From the NCBI GenBank assembly GCA_900466605.1, contig UBMU01000030.1, positions 186,001 to 250,000 of the forward strand: DNA of 64,000 nucleotides, in the 5' to 3' direction. Under the pieces are notes generated by a model, which saw only the letters and a list, made by a program, of their open reading frames with translations, was not told where the DNA came from and ran no database searches. The stretch's first letter is position 1, and the number at the start of each line of letters is the position of its first letter. This DNA is from Hyphomicrobiales bacterium. GTDB taxonomy: Bacteria; Pseudomonadota; Alphaproteobacteria; Rhizobiales; Rhizobiaceae. Made by a program: the position numbers and the translations under genes. Of this stretch, positions 16,857-25,432 are shown piece by piece.

Positions 16857-17425
16857 CAGAGCCTCCGCATCAGGAACGGCGCCACCAGCCGCTCATAACC
16901 AACGGGTATGTCCGCCGGCTGGTCCTCGACGGCCACCGCACCCCTGAAGGCGAACATCTGGGCGACATGCATCAGCATCGCCCGCTTCAGCGTGTCGGGC
17001 ACCTCTGCACCGCTCTCGCCGAGACCCGCGGAAAAATCGATTTCGATACCATTCGTGGCGATAGCAGGGCTCACATTCCGATCGAGCACCAGACGTGCCG
17101 GCCAGGCATTGCCGTCGAGCACATGGCCGGTCGCGGGCAAGACCACCTCCTCGCCCGCCTCATCGTAAATGCTCAAGCTTTCAATGGTTTGTACCGGCCC
17201 CTTGGCAATCTGAATCACACGGTCCTCAGGTATCGATTCAAGATGGAGGCGCCAGACCTGGGTGATCAGGCAGAGGCCCGTCGTGCGCTCCAGATGCTCG
17301 CGGGCGACGCGGATCAGCGAGGCCAGCAGCACATCTTCGCTGCCATCGTCGAGCCGCAGATGGGCCTTCACTTCCGCAAGCGTCAGCGCTTCCGCCGACG
17401 GCGGGGTAATCAGTGCATAGGTCAT
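16856..17425 (-). CDS. GTA head-tail connector/adaptor (g6)
   Basis: This 189-residue protein begins with the typical gp6/phiE125 gp8 segment (LTLAEVKAHLRLDDGSEDVLLASLIRVA, of which LTLAEVKAHLRLD is diagnostic) and continues ERTTGLCLITQVWRL, with a C-terminal helix pair (LKRAMLMHVAQMFAFRG). It acts as the adaptor under the portal. It follows the capsid gene by 74 bp on the minus strand. Confidence 0.88.
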   Translation of the reverse strand: MTYALITPPSAEALTLAEVKAHLRLDDGSEDVLLASLIRVAREHLERTTGLCLITQVWRLHLESIPEDRVIQIAKGPVQTIESLSIYDEAGEEVVLPATGHVLDGNAWPARLVLDRNVSPAIATNGIEIDFSAGLGESGAEVPDTLKRAMLMHVAQMFAFRGAVAVEDQPADIPVGYERLVAPFLMRRL

Positions 17426-17499
17426 GGATGATCCTGAATTGGTGTAGCGCAGGCATGTTCGGCAGGCGGATGCGGCACCCGCGCCCGCCCTGCCCAGAG

Positions 17500-18759
17500 T
17501 CAGCTCACGGCGAACTTGATGAGCTTGATCGCCTCGAAGTTCTGCACCCCGCCGCCGACACGCTTGGTCGTGTAGAAGAGTACGTAGGGCTTGGCGGAAT
17601 AGGGATCGCGCAGGACGCGCACGCCGGTACGGTCGACGACGAGATAGCCGGCGCGGAAATCCCCGAAGGCGATCGACAGCGCATTGGCCGCGATATCGGG
17701 CATGTCCTCCGCCTCGACAACTGGGAAGCCGACCAGCGAAGCCGCCTCGCCTGCCGTTGCCGGCGGCTGCCAGAGATAGCGGCCATCGCCATCCTTGAGT
17801 TTGCGCACCTCGGCCTGGGCCTTGCGGTTCATGACGAAGTTGGCGTTCTGGCGGTGACCTGCCTTCAGCGAATAGATCGTATCGATCAAGGTGTCCGATG
17901 CACCCGTCGTCTTGAAGGCACCGGCAGCACCCGTCGCGATATAGCCGAGATTGCCCCAGCTCCAGGCGCTGTCGGCAACGGCACTATAGGCGAGGAATCC
18001 CTTCGGCTTGTTGGTGCCATCGCCGTTGACGAAGGCCGTGCCCTCCTGTTCGGCAAAGACGGTATCGACCTCGCTTGAGATCCAGGCCTCGATATCGACT
18101 GCGGCATCGTCGAGCAGCGCCTGCGTTGCCGCCGGCATGGCGTAGAGTTCCATGGTCGGGAAGGAGAGTTCGGCCAGCTGCGCGCTTGATGTCTGCGGGC
18201 GGGCTGCCGCCTCGGCCACCCAGCCGGCCGCCATGCCCGAGGTCGCGAACGGCTTCCTCAGCACCGAGCCGGACACCTGGCGGACGGTCGCAAGCGAGCG
18301 GATCGGCGAAACCACGGAGAGGCGTCGACCGATTTCGGTATCCGTCTCGGGCGGCACGAGATAGCCGCCGTCGCTTCCTGAGCCCGCCGACATCGCCTTC
18401 GCCTCGAGCTCGCGCAAGCCGGCCTCGTCGCCGCGGCGGATATACTGCTCGAACGCCGCCTTGTGTTCGTTCGACTCGATGCCGTTTCCGCCGCCTCGAC
18501 CGAGCGGCGGCCGTGCCTTCTTCAGCGCCAGCTGGTCGATCACCTTCTTCTGCTCGTCCATCGCCCTGCTGATGCGATCCATCTTGTCGCGGGTGACGAC
18601 GTCGGCCGTCAGCTTCTCCTCGATCTCGCCCAGGCGGCGATCATTGGTATCCTTGAAGGCTTCGAACGCCTCCATGAATTCGTCGAAGGCAGCCGTCATC
18701 TCGGGCGCCGCCTTGATCTCCGGCGCGATCCTCGAACCTGTCTCATGCATGTCGGTCAT
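17500..18759 (-). CDS. GTA major capsid protein (g5, HK97 fold)
   Basis: This 419-residue protein has an N-terminal coiled-coil delta domain (about residues 20-75, rich in DEFMEAFEAFKDTNDRRLGE-type heptads) that is normally removed by the prohead protease. The HK97-like capsid domain follows, with GGYLVPPETDTEIGRRLS, MELYAMPAATQALLDDAAVD and GFPVVEAEDMPDIA. It forms the GTA head. The frame is open to 18852; the ATG at 18759 (MTDMHETG) is preferred and lies 11 bp after the protease stop. Confidence 0.93.
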   Translation of the reverse strand: MTDMHETGSRIAPEIKAAPEMTAAFDEFMEAFEAFKDTNDRRLGEIEEKLTADVVTRDKMDRISRAMDEQKKVIDQLALKKARPPLGRGGGNGIESNEHKAAFEQYIRRGDEAGLRELEAKAMSAGSGSDGGYLVPPETDTEIGRRLSVVSPIRSLATVRQVSGSVLRKPFATSGMAAGWVAEAAARPQTSSAQLAELSFPTMELYAMPAATQALLDDAAVDIEAWISSEVDTVFAEQEGTAFVNGDGTNKPKGFLAYSAVADSAWSWGNLGYIATGAAGAFKTTGASDTLIDTIYSLKAGHRQNANFVMNRKAQAEVRKLKDGDGRYLWQPPATAGEAASLVGFPVVEAEDMPDIAANALSIAFGDFRAGYLVVDRTGVRVLRDPYSAKPYVLFYTTKRVGGGVQNFEAIKLIKFAVS

Positions 18760-18770
18760 GTCCCGTTTTC

Positions 18771-19355
18771 CTATCTGAAGGTTTCTGTCAGCATCATCCG
18801 GGCGGCCCGGCGCATGGCGCGGACAAGCTCGGTCTCCTTGTCGCGGAACCACCGCGCATTCTTGATGTTCTGCACACGCGCCGAAGGCAGCATCGGGAAG
18901 GTCACGACAGAGATCTCCCAGAGGTCGGCTTCGAGGATGCGGCGCACGCCCGATTTCGCGTCGGTCTTCGCCCGCACGGTGCGGAAGCCGATCGAAAGCC
19001 CGTCGAGCGCGCCGTTCTTCAGGAGTTGATGCACCTCGCGCGCCCGGGAGACACCCTCGGCAAGCATGCCCTCGACATAGAGGCCGCGGCTGTCCTCGCG
19101 GATCGTCTTCCAGGCGCCGATCGGCTCGGCCGGGTCATGCTGGAAGAGCATGCGCACCCCGCCCGCCCCGCGTTCGGCCAGCGACTTGCGGAAGGCGCCG
19201 CGCTCGATGGCATCCTTGCCGAGATCGACCTCGCCGAAGACGCTGGCATAGCCGGAAAAGCTGCCGTCGCGCTTCAGCCCTCTGAGCTCCAGATTGGCGA
19301 ACTTGCGCGTATCCGCGCCCATGGGTGATCGCGCCAGCGCGCGGCTTGCGGTCAT
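18771..19355 (-). CDS. GTA prohead protease (g4, HK97 family)
   Basis: This 194-residue protein matches the HK97 prohead protease fold. FSGYASVFGEVDLGKDAIERG is near the start, VRMLFQHDPAEPIGAW carries the catalytic His, and KNGALDGLSIGF carries the catalytic Ser region. It would cleave the capsid delta domain during head maturation. The ATG at 19355 has a GAGGAGAGC ribosome-binding site; a TTG at 19373 is a less likely start. Confidence 0.9.
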   Translation of the reverse strand: MTASRALARSPMGADTRKFANLELRGLKRDGSFSGYASVFGEVDLGKDAIERGAFRKSLAERGAGGVRMLFQHDPAEPIGAWKTIREDSRGLYVEGMLAEGVSRAREVHQLLKNGALDGLSIGFRTVRAKTDAKSGVRRILEADLWEISVVTFPMLPSARVQNIKNARWFRDKETELVRAMRRAARMMLTETFR

Positions 19356-19407
19356 GATGCTCTCCTCGTTCAAGATTGTTCTGGCAGGCTAACGTGTTGT
19401 GCCCGGA

Positions 19408-19725
19408 CTAGCGCCCGCGGGCGCCGTATCGTCCGGCGATGCGCGACAGGATGCCGAGACCCCACCAGGCGCAAAGGCTTGCCGCCGCCGATCCCGACAG
19501 CACGACCTCCGAGGCCGAGAGGCGATCCGCCAGCGCCAGCCTTTCGGCAATCCAGACGCCGGTCGGGCCGCCGAAGATCGTCCCGCAAGCGAGGCCGGTG
19601 AAGAAGCGGCTCGCTGCCTCCCGCCGGCTTTTCGGCAGGAGATAGACGAGCGACACCGCCGCCCCCGCCGACGCACCGAGCGCCCTGGTCGCCCAGAGCC
19701 CGGCATCGTTGGAAAGGTCTGTCAT
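19408..19725 (-). CDS. DUF6107-type small membrane protein in the GTA cluster
   Basis: This 105-residue protein starts MTDLSNDAGLWATRALGASA and has three hydrophobic segments (about 12-30, 43-60 and 80-98), consistent with a membrane protein. It sits between the portal and protease genes, a place where other rhizobial GTA clusters carry a DUF6107 protein. Its function is unknown. The frame opens to 19809, but the ATG at 19725 begins the conserved part. Confidence 0.65.
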   Translation of the reverse strand: MTDLSNDAGLWATRALGASAGAAVSLVYLLPKSRREAASRFFTGLACGTIFGGPTGVWIAERLALADRLSASEVVLSGSAAASLCAWWGLGILSRIAGRYGARGR

Positions 19726-19898
19726 TGCAGGGATCCTTGCTTGGAGACGGACAAAACCCGGCCAGCGATCGCGACTTGGCGCGCCGATTTCAGGGTGACG
19801 TCCCTGCATTTCAGCGAATCTTTTGAACCGCTTGGGTGCGTTTGCTTGAATATTGAGTCCGGGCGCTCAGAGTTTGATTCATGCGCCGGCGCATGCGT

Positions 19899-21056
19899 TC
19901 AATACCCCACTGCCTGCCGCTTCTCTTCGTCAGTCAGGAAGGCTGCACTTCCCAGCCGCGTCCACAGTTGATCGCGCTCAGCCGCAAGTCCGGCCACCTT
20001 GTCGAGATCGGGCTCAAGCCGCAGGCGGTCCTCGTAGTGGCCGGAGAGCCAGGCCGACAGCGAGGCTGCCGTGCGCGTCAGCATCGGCAGCACCGTCAGC
20101 CGGTAGAAGGCGCGGTTCGCTTCCTGATAGTTGGCGTAGGTGTTGTCGCCGGGAATGCCGAGCAGCATCGGCGGCACGCCGAAGGCGAGCGCGATGTCGC
20201 GGGCGGCACCGTTGCGTGCCTCGACGAAATCCATGTCCTTCGGCGACAGTCCCATCGACTTCCAGTCGAGCCCGCCTTCGAGAAGCAGCGGACGCCCCGC
20301 CCGCATCGGGCCGGAGTAGCCCTCGTCGAGTTCCAGCTTCAGCCGCTCGTACTGGTCGGGAGAGAGGTTGCCGCCCTCCTTCGGCTGGTAGACCAGCGCG
20401 CCTGACGGGCGGGCCGAATTGTCGAGCAGCGCCTTGTTCCAGGTCGCCGCCGCGTTGGAGAGGTCGAGCGCTACCTGCGCTGCCGCAAGCGGCGGGAAGC
20501 CGAGGTGGTCGTCGAGCGGATGGAAGAGTTTCAGGTGCAGCAGACCAAGCCCATCCGTCTCCACGGGAAAGCGACGCACGGAGCCACCGGCGCGATAATC
20601 ATAGGCCTCGGGCCACCCGTCCCTGCCCTCAACGATGCCGATGCGGTCCGGCCGCAGCAGGTGCAGCTCGCGCAGGTTTCCGCCGACCAGCAGCGGCTCG
20701 ACATAAGCGTTGCCTGACAGAAGCAGATGCCCATAGAGCGCCTCGAAGAAATCGGGGCCGCCCATGCGCCCGTTCGGCTGGCCAAGCAGCGAGAGGATGG
20801 CATGATCCGGCCGCTCGCGATCGCCCTCGTACAGCAGCCAAGGCACCGAGGCGGCGGCCTCCGCGATCAGCCGGACGCTGCGATGCGCGACCGGGTTCTT
20901 CATGAAACCCTCCCGCGACAGCGCCGCGTAGGAGCGGCCGGTCCAGCTCGCCCGGCCTTCCGCGGCGAGCGACATGAAAGCACCTGTCGCCTTCTTTTCG
21001 GGCACGGGTGCGCGGCCGGCCGCGGGAACCCACGGCAGCAGAGATCGGAGTTTCAT
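19899..21056 (-). CDS. GTA portal protein (g3, HK97 family)
   Basis: This 385-residue phage portal protein shows GFMKNPVAHRSVRLIAEAAA near the N-terminus, VALDLSNAAATWNKALLDNSARP in the middle, and the diagnostic GVPPMLLGIPGDNTYANYQEA close to the C-terminus. It forms the portal ring for DNA entry and exit. The frame extends to 21125; the ATG at 21056 (MKLRSLLPW) has AGGAACCTCATC before it. Confidence 0.92.
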   Translation of the reverse strand: MKLRSLLPWVPAAGRAPVPEKKATGAFMSLAAEGRASWTGRSYAALSREGFMKNPVAHRSVRLIAEAAASVPWLLYEGDRERPDHAILSLLGQPNGRMGGPDFFEALYGHLLLSGNAYVEPLLVGGNLRELHLLRPDRIGIVEGRDGWPEAYDYRAGGSVRRFPVETDGLGLLHLKLFHPLDDHLGFPPLAAAQVALDLSNAAATWNKALLDNSARPSGALVYQPKEGGNLSPDQYERLKLELDEGYSGPMRAGRPLLLEGGLDWKSMGLSPKDMDFVEARNGAARDIALAFGVPPMLLGIPGDNTYANYQEANRAFYRLTVLPMLTRTAASLSAWLSGHYEDRLRLEPDLDKVAGLAAERDQLWTRLGSAAFLTDEEKRQAVGY

Positions 21057-21111
21057 GATGAGGTTCCTATGTGACGTTTGCCGCGGCCTGAACCGCCAGA
21101 TATCCGGCCCG

Positions 21112-21816
21112 CTAAGGGGTTCCAAGCACGCCGATCAGAGCCTTTCCGTCGGTGAAATAAGGGTCGCCGCCGCCATTGCGGCCAGTTTTGGTCGCTCCGA
21201 TGCCATCGATCTCGTAGCTCGACACGAGTTGTCCGGCCTTGAGAAGATCGCCGATCAGCAGATCTCGCTCGGCATCGACATCGGGGCCGATATGGTGCGT
21301 GATCTGACCGGTATCGTGGCTGAAGCCGACGCCGCGATCGAAACTCGCCGAGCCGAGCCAAAGCGGGCGGTCATCGGGGCCGGACTGCTCAGTCAACCAG
21401 AAGCGAGCGTGGTTGCGTTCGTCGGCGCTCTTGCCGACAGGCTTTTCGAAGGCGAGGTCCTGCTTTCTGCCATCGAAAAGCAGCGGACTCACCGGCGCAT
21501 CGAGATCGGGCCGATCAAGCACCACGCTCAGGCCGATATCGATTGATGTGCGCAGGGTAATCTTGTCGGCAGGGTCCCAGCCGGCGGCCGCGAACGCCCG
21601 GATCACTGCTTCCTTCGAACCAACCAGGCCGACATTGATCGGGTCGCCGGGAATGCCTTGCTCCGTGGTCGTGACCATGCCGCCGGAGTTCGCAAGCTTG
21701 CCGGCATCATGAAAAATCCAGATCTCGGGAACGAGAAAATAGGCAACCAACAAATACCCAAGCAGCAACGCAGTCACAGCGCTTATCGCCATGCGGGTTT
21801 TCGTGCGATGACGCAT
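21112..21816 (-). CDS. LssY C-terminal-domain protein, membrane anchored
   Basis: This protein of about 234 residues begins MRHRTKTRMAISAVTALLLG with one membrane segment (about 8-30), followed by a soluble domain of the LssY_C type: PINVGLVGSKEAVIRAFAAA, then SPLLFDGRKQDLAFEKPVGK and ERNHARFWL. The function of the domain is not established; it also occurs fused to PAP2 phosphatases. An ATG 12 codons upstream (21852) is an alternative start. The gene interrupts the GTA order between terminase and portal and is divergent from the hydrolase gene. Confidence 0.7.
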   Translation of the reverse strand: MRHRTKTRMAISAVTALLLGYLLVAYFLVPEIWIFHDAGKLANSGGMVTTTEQGIPGDPINVGLVGSKEAVIRAFAAAGWDPADKITLRTSIDIGLSVVLDRPDLDAPVSPLLFDGRKQDLAFEKPVGKSADERNHARFWLTEQSGPDDRPLWLGSASFDRGVGFSHDTGQITHHIGPDVDAERDLLIGDLLKAGQLVSSYEIDGIGATKTGRNGGGDPYFTDGKALIGVLGTP

Positions 21817-21990
21817 TTGGAATTCGCCCTGCCCCGGAAATTGCGTCATCATACGCTGGAACCGGCACCGGAAACATCCTTATTTGCGCGATGGCCAGCA
21901 GTAGGGCGCCGACCGCGGTCGTCCATTGCGGTCATTGCCCTGTCGATACAATCGGAATAGATGACGCTCGACCCCTTTCCGGAGATCGTG

Positions 21991-22563
21991 ATGATTGGGA
22001 TACTTGGCTTACACGGCTCTGCTTCACACCCGGATTCCATAGGCAAATTCACAGCCAGGCTGGCTCAAGGTCGGACATGCTGCACACCTCGCGGCACCCT
22101 TGCTGACCAAGAGGGCTTTACCTTCTTCAGAAGACGGGCGGATTTTTCCATCCCTGCCGAAGAGCTGATCGATCTCGCCCGGAAAAGTCTTTCTCCGAAC
22201 GGCTGCGTAGCCGCTTGCGGCCTGAGTGGCGCACTTCTTGTCGGCTATTCGAGTGGAGCAATTTTTAGCACCGCGCTTCTCTCCATCGCACCGGATTCAT
22301 TCTTCGGTGCTGTGCTCTTGCGCCCGCAACCGATCTCGGATGAGTTTTCATTTCCGGATCTGTCGGGCAAACCGATACTCGTCATTTCAGGCATGCATGA
22401 CAGCAGGAGGCAGCCATGGCATGCCACCCAACTCGTGGAACAGTTGGTTGCCGCGAATGCATTGGTCACTCATCACGCACTGGATGCCGGCCACGGTTGG
22501 GCTCCGAGCGACCTCGATTTCGTGCTTACCCACTCATGGATGAACGAGCATCTTCCCGCCTAG
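21991..22563 (+). CDS. Alpha/beta hydrolase (phospholipase/carboxylesterase type)
   Basis: This 190-residue protein is of the small alpha/beta-hydrolase type related to carboxylesterase/YpfH proteins. The triad is visible: S87 in GYSSGA, D137 in ISGMHDSRR, and H168 in DAGHGW. An oxyanion-region block LGLHGS occurs near the start. The ATG at 21991 is preferred over 21961 because GGAGATCGTG lies directly before it. The substrate is unknown. It is on the plus strand inside the GTA region and is one of its non-phage interruptions. Confidence 0.8.
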   Translation: MIGILGLHGSASHPDSIGKFTARLAQGRTCCTPRGTLADQEGFTFFRRRADFSIPAEELIDLARKSLSPNGCVAACGLSGALLVGYSSGAIFSTALLSIAPDSFFGAVLLRPQPISDEFSFPDLSGKPILVISGMHDSRRQPWHATQLVEQLVAANALVTHHALDAGHGWAPSDLDFVLTHSWMNEHLPA

Positions 22564-22621
22564 CTTCGTACGGCCGCTTGTAGATACGTCCGCTTCCGGC
22601 AGCGCCCGGAGGCCGGGCGAC

Positions 22622-22930
22622 CTACGGCAGCGGCCGCTTCACCGCCGCGTCGCTCTCGTAGTCCGCCGCCATTCGCATTTCGCGGATCGGGCGGACGAGG
22701 TCGATGGAGCGCTGGTAGTCTGGATGCGCCTTGTAGGCGGCAAGAGCAGCTTCGTCGTCGAATTCGCCGTAGACCACGAGGTCGACATCGGTGCCGAGCT
22801 GGTCGGTCTTGATGTTGGTGCCGATTTCCAGCAGGCGGGCGTGCGGGATGGCCGTCAGGATCGACAGGCCAGCGCGCACCTCCTCCAGATTTTCCGCTGG
22901 CGCAGTGAAGAAGACGATGTGGCGGATCAC
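22622..22930 (-). CDS. Dabb-domain protein (stress-responsive alpha/beta barrel)
   Basis: This 102-residue protein begins MIRHIVFFTAPAENLEEVRA and has the Dabb pattern with DVDLVVYGEFDDEAALAAYK and AHPDYQRSIDLVRP. The family forms small dimeric ferredoxin-like barrels; function varies and is mostly unknown. It sits 19 bp after the endolysin stop in the same direction, but the family is not phage-related. Confidence 0.87.
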   Translation of the reverse strand: MIRHIVFFTAPAENLEEVRAGLSILTAIPHARLLEIGTNIKTDQLGTDVDLVVYGEFDDEAALAAYKAHPDYQRSIDLVRPIREMRMAADYESDAAVKRPLP

Positions 22931-22949
22931 GCGAAACTCCTGTCAGGGT

Positions 22950-23636
22950 CTAGCCGAAGACCCGCGCGATAGCACGCACGAGCCAGCCCTTCAACCGCGC
23001 AAGCGGGCCGGCCGGCTGTGCGCGGCGGATGGCCGCAAGGAAGGTCTTGCCGTAGCCGGCGAGCTTTTCCGCCCGATCGGTGCCATTGACGATGCGGCGG
23101 GCATTGACCCAATCATCCGTCGTCTCGTTCAGGTGGTCGGCAAGCTTGTGATTGGCAAAGGAGCCCTGCACCATGCCTTCGATCAGGATCGAAACGGCGG
23201 CATCCATTTCCATCGCCCGGTCCGGCTCGGCAACGAGGTCGATGCCGGTGAGCTTGCTCATCGCTTCGTAGTTCCGCTTGTGTGTGAGCTGCACCAGGCC
23301 GCGGCCGAGCCAGCTCTTGCCGTCCTCATCAGGCCGCCAGTAGGGCGTCTTCACCCAGGATAGCTTGCCTGATGCATAGGCGTTCTCCAGGATCTCGATC
23401 GCCCGGGCGTCGGTCGTCGCCAGCGTCTCGCGCACCGGCTGCATCGTAAAGGCCGTCTCGTGGTAGGCCGTCGCCAGGATGTAGGCGAGCCAACGCGGAT
23501 CGGCATCCGGCATCCGCGATTCCCAGAAATCGAGAATCGCCGTCACCCCCTCCACCTGAGGCTGATTAAGCGTTCCCTTGAACAGCGCGTCGCGTACCGT
23601 GTCGAAGAAGAAGGGCCTGTCGATGTGGATAACCAT
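22950..23636 (-). CDS. GTA-associated endolysin, GH19-like
   Basis: This 228-residue protein resembles COG3179/GH19-type endolysins of phages and GTA-like elements. LAYILATAYHETAFTMQPVRE carries the first catalytic Glu (YHET), and GRGLVQLTHKRNYEAMSKLTG is diagnostic for the family. No signal peptide is seen, so it would need the holin-like protein at 6536-6751 to reach the wall. It lies between terminase and portal, on the minus strand like the GTA genes. Confidence 0.82.
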   Translation of the reverse strand: MVIHIDRPFFFDTVRDALFKGTLNQPQVEGVTAILDFWESRMPDADPRWLAYILATAYHETAFTMQPVRETLATTDARAIEILENAYASGKLSWVKTPYWRPDEDGKSWLGRGLVQLTHKRNYEAMSKLTGIDLVAEPDRAMEMDAAVSILIEGMVQGSFANHKLADHLNETTDDWVNARRIVNGTDRAEKLAGYGKTFLAAIRRAQPAGPLARLKGWLVRAIARVFG

Positions 23637-23786
23637 AGTAACCGCCTCAAAAAGTGGTACGGCGTTGTACGCCTCAATCGATTAAAATTAATTCAATCGT
23701 TTAAAGTGTTTAAGCGCCTGATTTACACGCAGTTTAAGCCGTGCCAGTGATTAACTCACCGTTAAATCAAGCCCTTGGAGGAGAGC
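23637..23786. promoter_or_regulatory. Divergent promoter region of endolysin and 43-residue ORF
   Basis: This AT-rich stretch inside GC-rich DNA has repeated elements: TCAATCG at 23674 and 23693 (19 bp apart), GTTTAA at 23699, 23708 and 23732, and an imperfect palindrome CGATT...AATCG around 23678-23698. These could be binding sites for a regulator of lysis; no promoter consensus is clear. Confidence 0.4.
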
Positions 23787-23918
23787 ATGCAGCAGCCGGC
23801 CAACAGCAATCAGCCGACCATTCCCCAGCATGTCGTAGACCAGCTCGAGAGCGAATGGCGCCAGGTTCGCCCGGAGCAGCAGACGCCGCGCCCGACACAA
23901 CAGCAACCTCAACGCTAG
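23787..23918 (+). CDS. 43-residue Gln/Pro-rich ORF
   Basis: The frame encodes MQQPANSNQPTIPQHVVDQL, then an ESEWRQVRPE segment and a Gln/Pro-rich tail ending QQQPQR. A strong ribosome-binding site (GGAGGAGAGC) is directly before the ATG. It is divergent from the endolysin gene and stops 4 bp before the terminase stop on the other strand. No family is recognised; the low-complexity composition could also be chance. Confidence 0.5.
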   Translation: MQQPANSNQPTIPQHVVDQLESEWRQVRPEQQTPRPTQQQPQR

Positions 23919-23922
23919 TCCT

Positions 23923-25389
23923 TCAGACACCCCTCACCCGGGGTTCTCCATGTCCCTCCAGCATCAGCGCCGTCAGCGCCCAGACCAGCGCGTCCAGCCG
24001 GTCTGGCGAACGGCCGGATGAAAGTCCGTCCGGGCCGAAGTCGCGCATCTGGTCTTCCAGCGCGACGAAGCGCCCGGCATGGGCAACCCGCCCCTGCTCG
24101 TAAAGCGCTGCGACCGGTTCGGCCCTCAGGTATTTACCGCGCGTCGCGCGCACGGTCGAGACCGGCAGGCGCTCGTCGATGCTCTTCAGCATCGATGCCA
24201 CCATGTCGCCGCCCTGGTTGATTTCCGCCACCACGCGGTCCGCCGAAAAACGCCTGTAGGCGCGCACCACCGCACCTGCCCAGCCGGCCGGGCTAGCGCC
24301 CTGAACCGAACAATCGGCGAGCACCACTGCGCGTCCCGATGCCTCCAACCCCGCCACGACAATGCCGCAGCAGGAATGCGCACCGGCCGCCGCCGGCGGA
24401 TCGACGGCCACCACGACACGCCTCAACTCGCCAGTGAAGCGGATCGTTGCGGTCTCGATCATCTCGCGCCGCCACAGCGCATCCTCGCGATCCTCGATCA
24501 GTTCCCCATCGAGCTCCTGACGCCCGAGCCGAGTGCCGCCGTAGCGGTGCGCCAGCGCATCGATGAAGCCCGGTGCCAGATTGGCCGCATTGGCAAGCGT
24601 GCTGATCCGCGTCAGCCGCGTGCCTGTGTCAGCGATCAATTCCTTCAGCAGCGGCACCGGTCGCGGCGTCGTCGTCACCAGCTGGCGCGGATGACTGCCG
24701 AGACGCAGGCCGAATTGCAGCATGTCCCAGGTCTCCTGCCCGTGCTTCCATTTCGCCAGCTCGTCGCACCAGGCGAAGTGAAACTGCGGGCCGCGCAAGC
24801 TTTCCGGATCCTCGGACGAGAAGATCTGCGCCACGGCACCATTCGGCCACACGAGCCTGCGCCGGGAGATCTCGAACTCCGGGCATCCACGACGGGCGAT
24901 GCGGCAAATGCCGGAAACGCCGTCGATCATCACCTCGCGCGCATCGCCGAGCGTTTCGGCAATCAAGGCGATCCGCAAATCGGACCTCTGCTCCGTGCTC
25001 GCCAGCGCATGAACCCATTCGGCTCCTGCCCGTGTTTTGCCGGACCCCCGCCCACCAAGGATCAGCCAGGTGCGCCAGTCGCCCACCGGCGGCTGCTGTT
25101 CGAGACGACCAGAAAACGTCCAGAGACCGTCGAGCGGCTTCCAGAGAGCCCGCTCGTCGACGAAGCGTACCAGCGGGTCATCCATAGGCATCCGTTCCAC
25201 CGGTTCTGCGGTAACGCCCGGCCGATCAACCTCGGTCCGACAAGAGGGAGCACCCACCGCGGGGGGCATCGCAACTGGGTTCATCTCCGTCGCTAGGGCC
25301 GCGCCCTGTTGTAAACCAGCCGCCACGACCGCCCGAACCGATATCCTTTCCGCTGCGATGACAGTCATCTCCTTGCCATGCCGCGCCAT
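23923..25389 (-). CDS. GTA terminase large subunit (g2)
   Basis: This DNA-packaging ATPase/nuclease of about 488 residues has the Walker A motif LILGGRGSGKTRAGAEW and a Walker-B region (FHFAWCDELAKWKHGQE). The nuclease domain has VVAVDPPAAAGAHSCCGIVV, VVAEINQGGDMV and, near the end, SPDRLDALVWALTALML. The start is uncertain: the frame runs to 25674, overlapping g1. ATGs at 25389 and 25368 give N-termini with no recognisable similarity to other terminases, so the first 60-70 residues may be atypical or the real start lies further in (for example MPMDDPLVRF). Confidence 0.9.
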   Translation of the reverse strand: MARHGKEMTVIAAERISVRAVVAAGLQQGAALATEMNPVAMPPAVGAPSCRTEVDRPGVTAEPVERMPMDDPLVRFVDERALWKPLDGLWTFSGRLEQQPPVGDWRTWLILGGRGSGKTRAGAEWVHALASTEQRSDLRIALIAETLGDAREVMIDGVSGICRIARRGCPEFEISRRRLVWPNGAVAQIFSSEDPESLRGPQFHFAWCDELAKWKHGQETWDMLQFGLRLGSHPRQLVTTTPRPVPLLKELIADTGTRLTRISTLANAANLAPGFIDALAHRYGGTRLGRQELDGELIEDREDALWRREMIETATIRFTGELRRVVVAVDPPAAAGAHSCCGIVVAGLEASGRAVVLADCSVQGASPAGWAGAVVRAYRRFSADRVVAEINQGGDMVASMLKSIDERLPVSTVRATRGKYLRAEPVAALYEQGRVAHAGRFVALEDQMRDFGPDGLSSGRSPDRLDALVWALTALMLEGHGEPRVRGV

Positions 25390-25432
25390 CGCCGTCTCGA
25401 CGAGGCGCCGAAGCGACCGCAACCGCTGCCCT

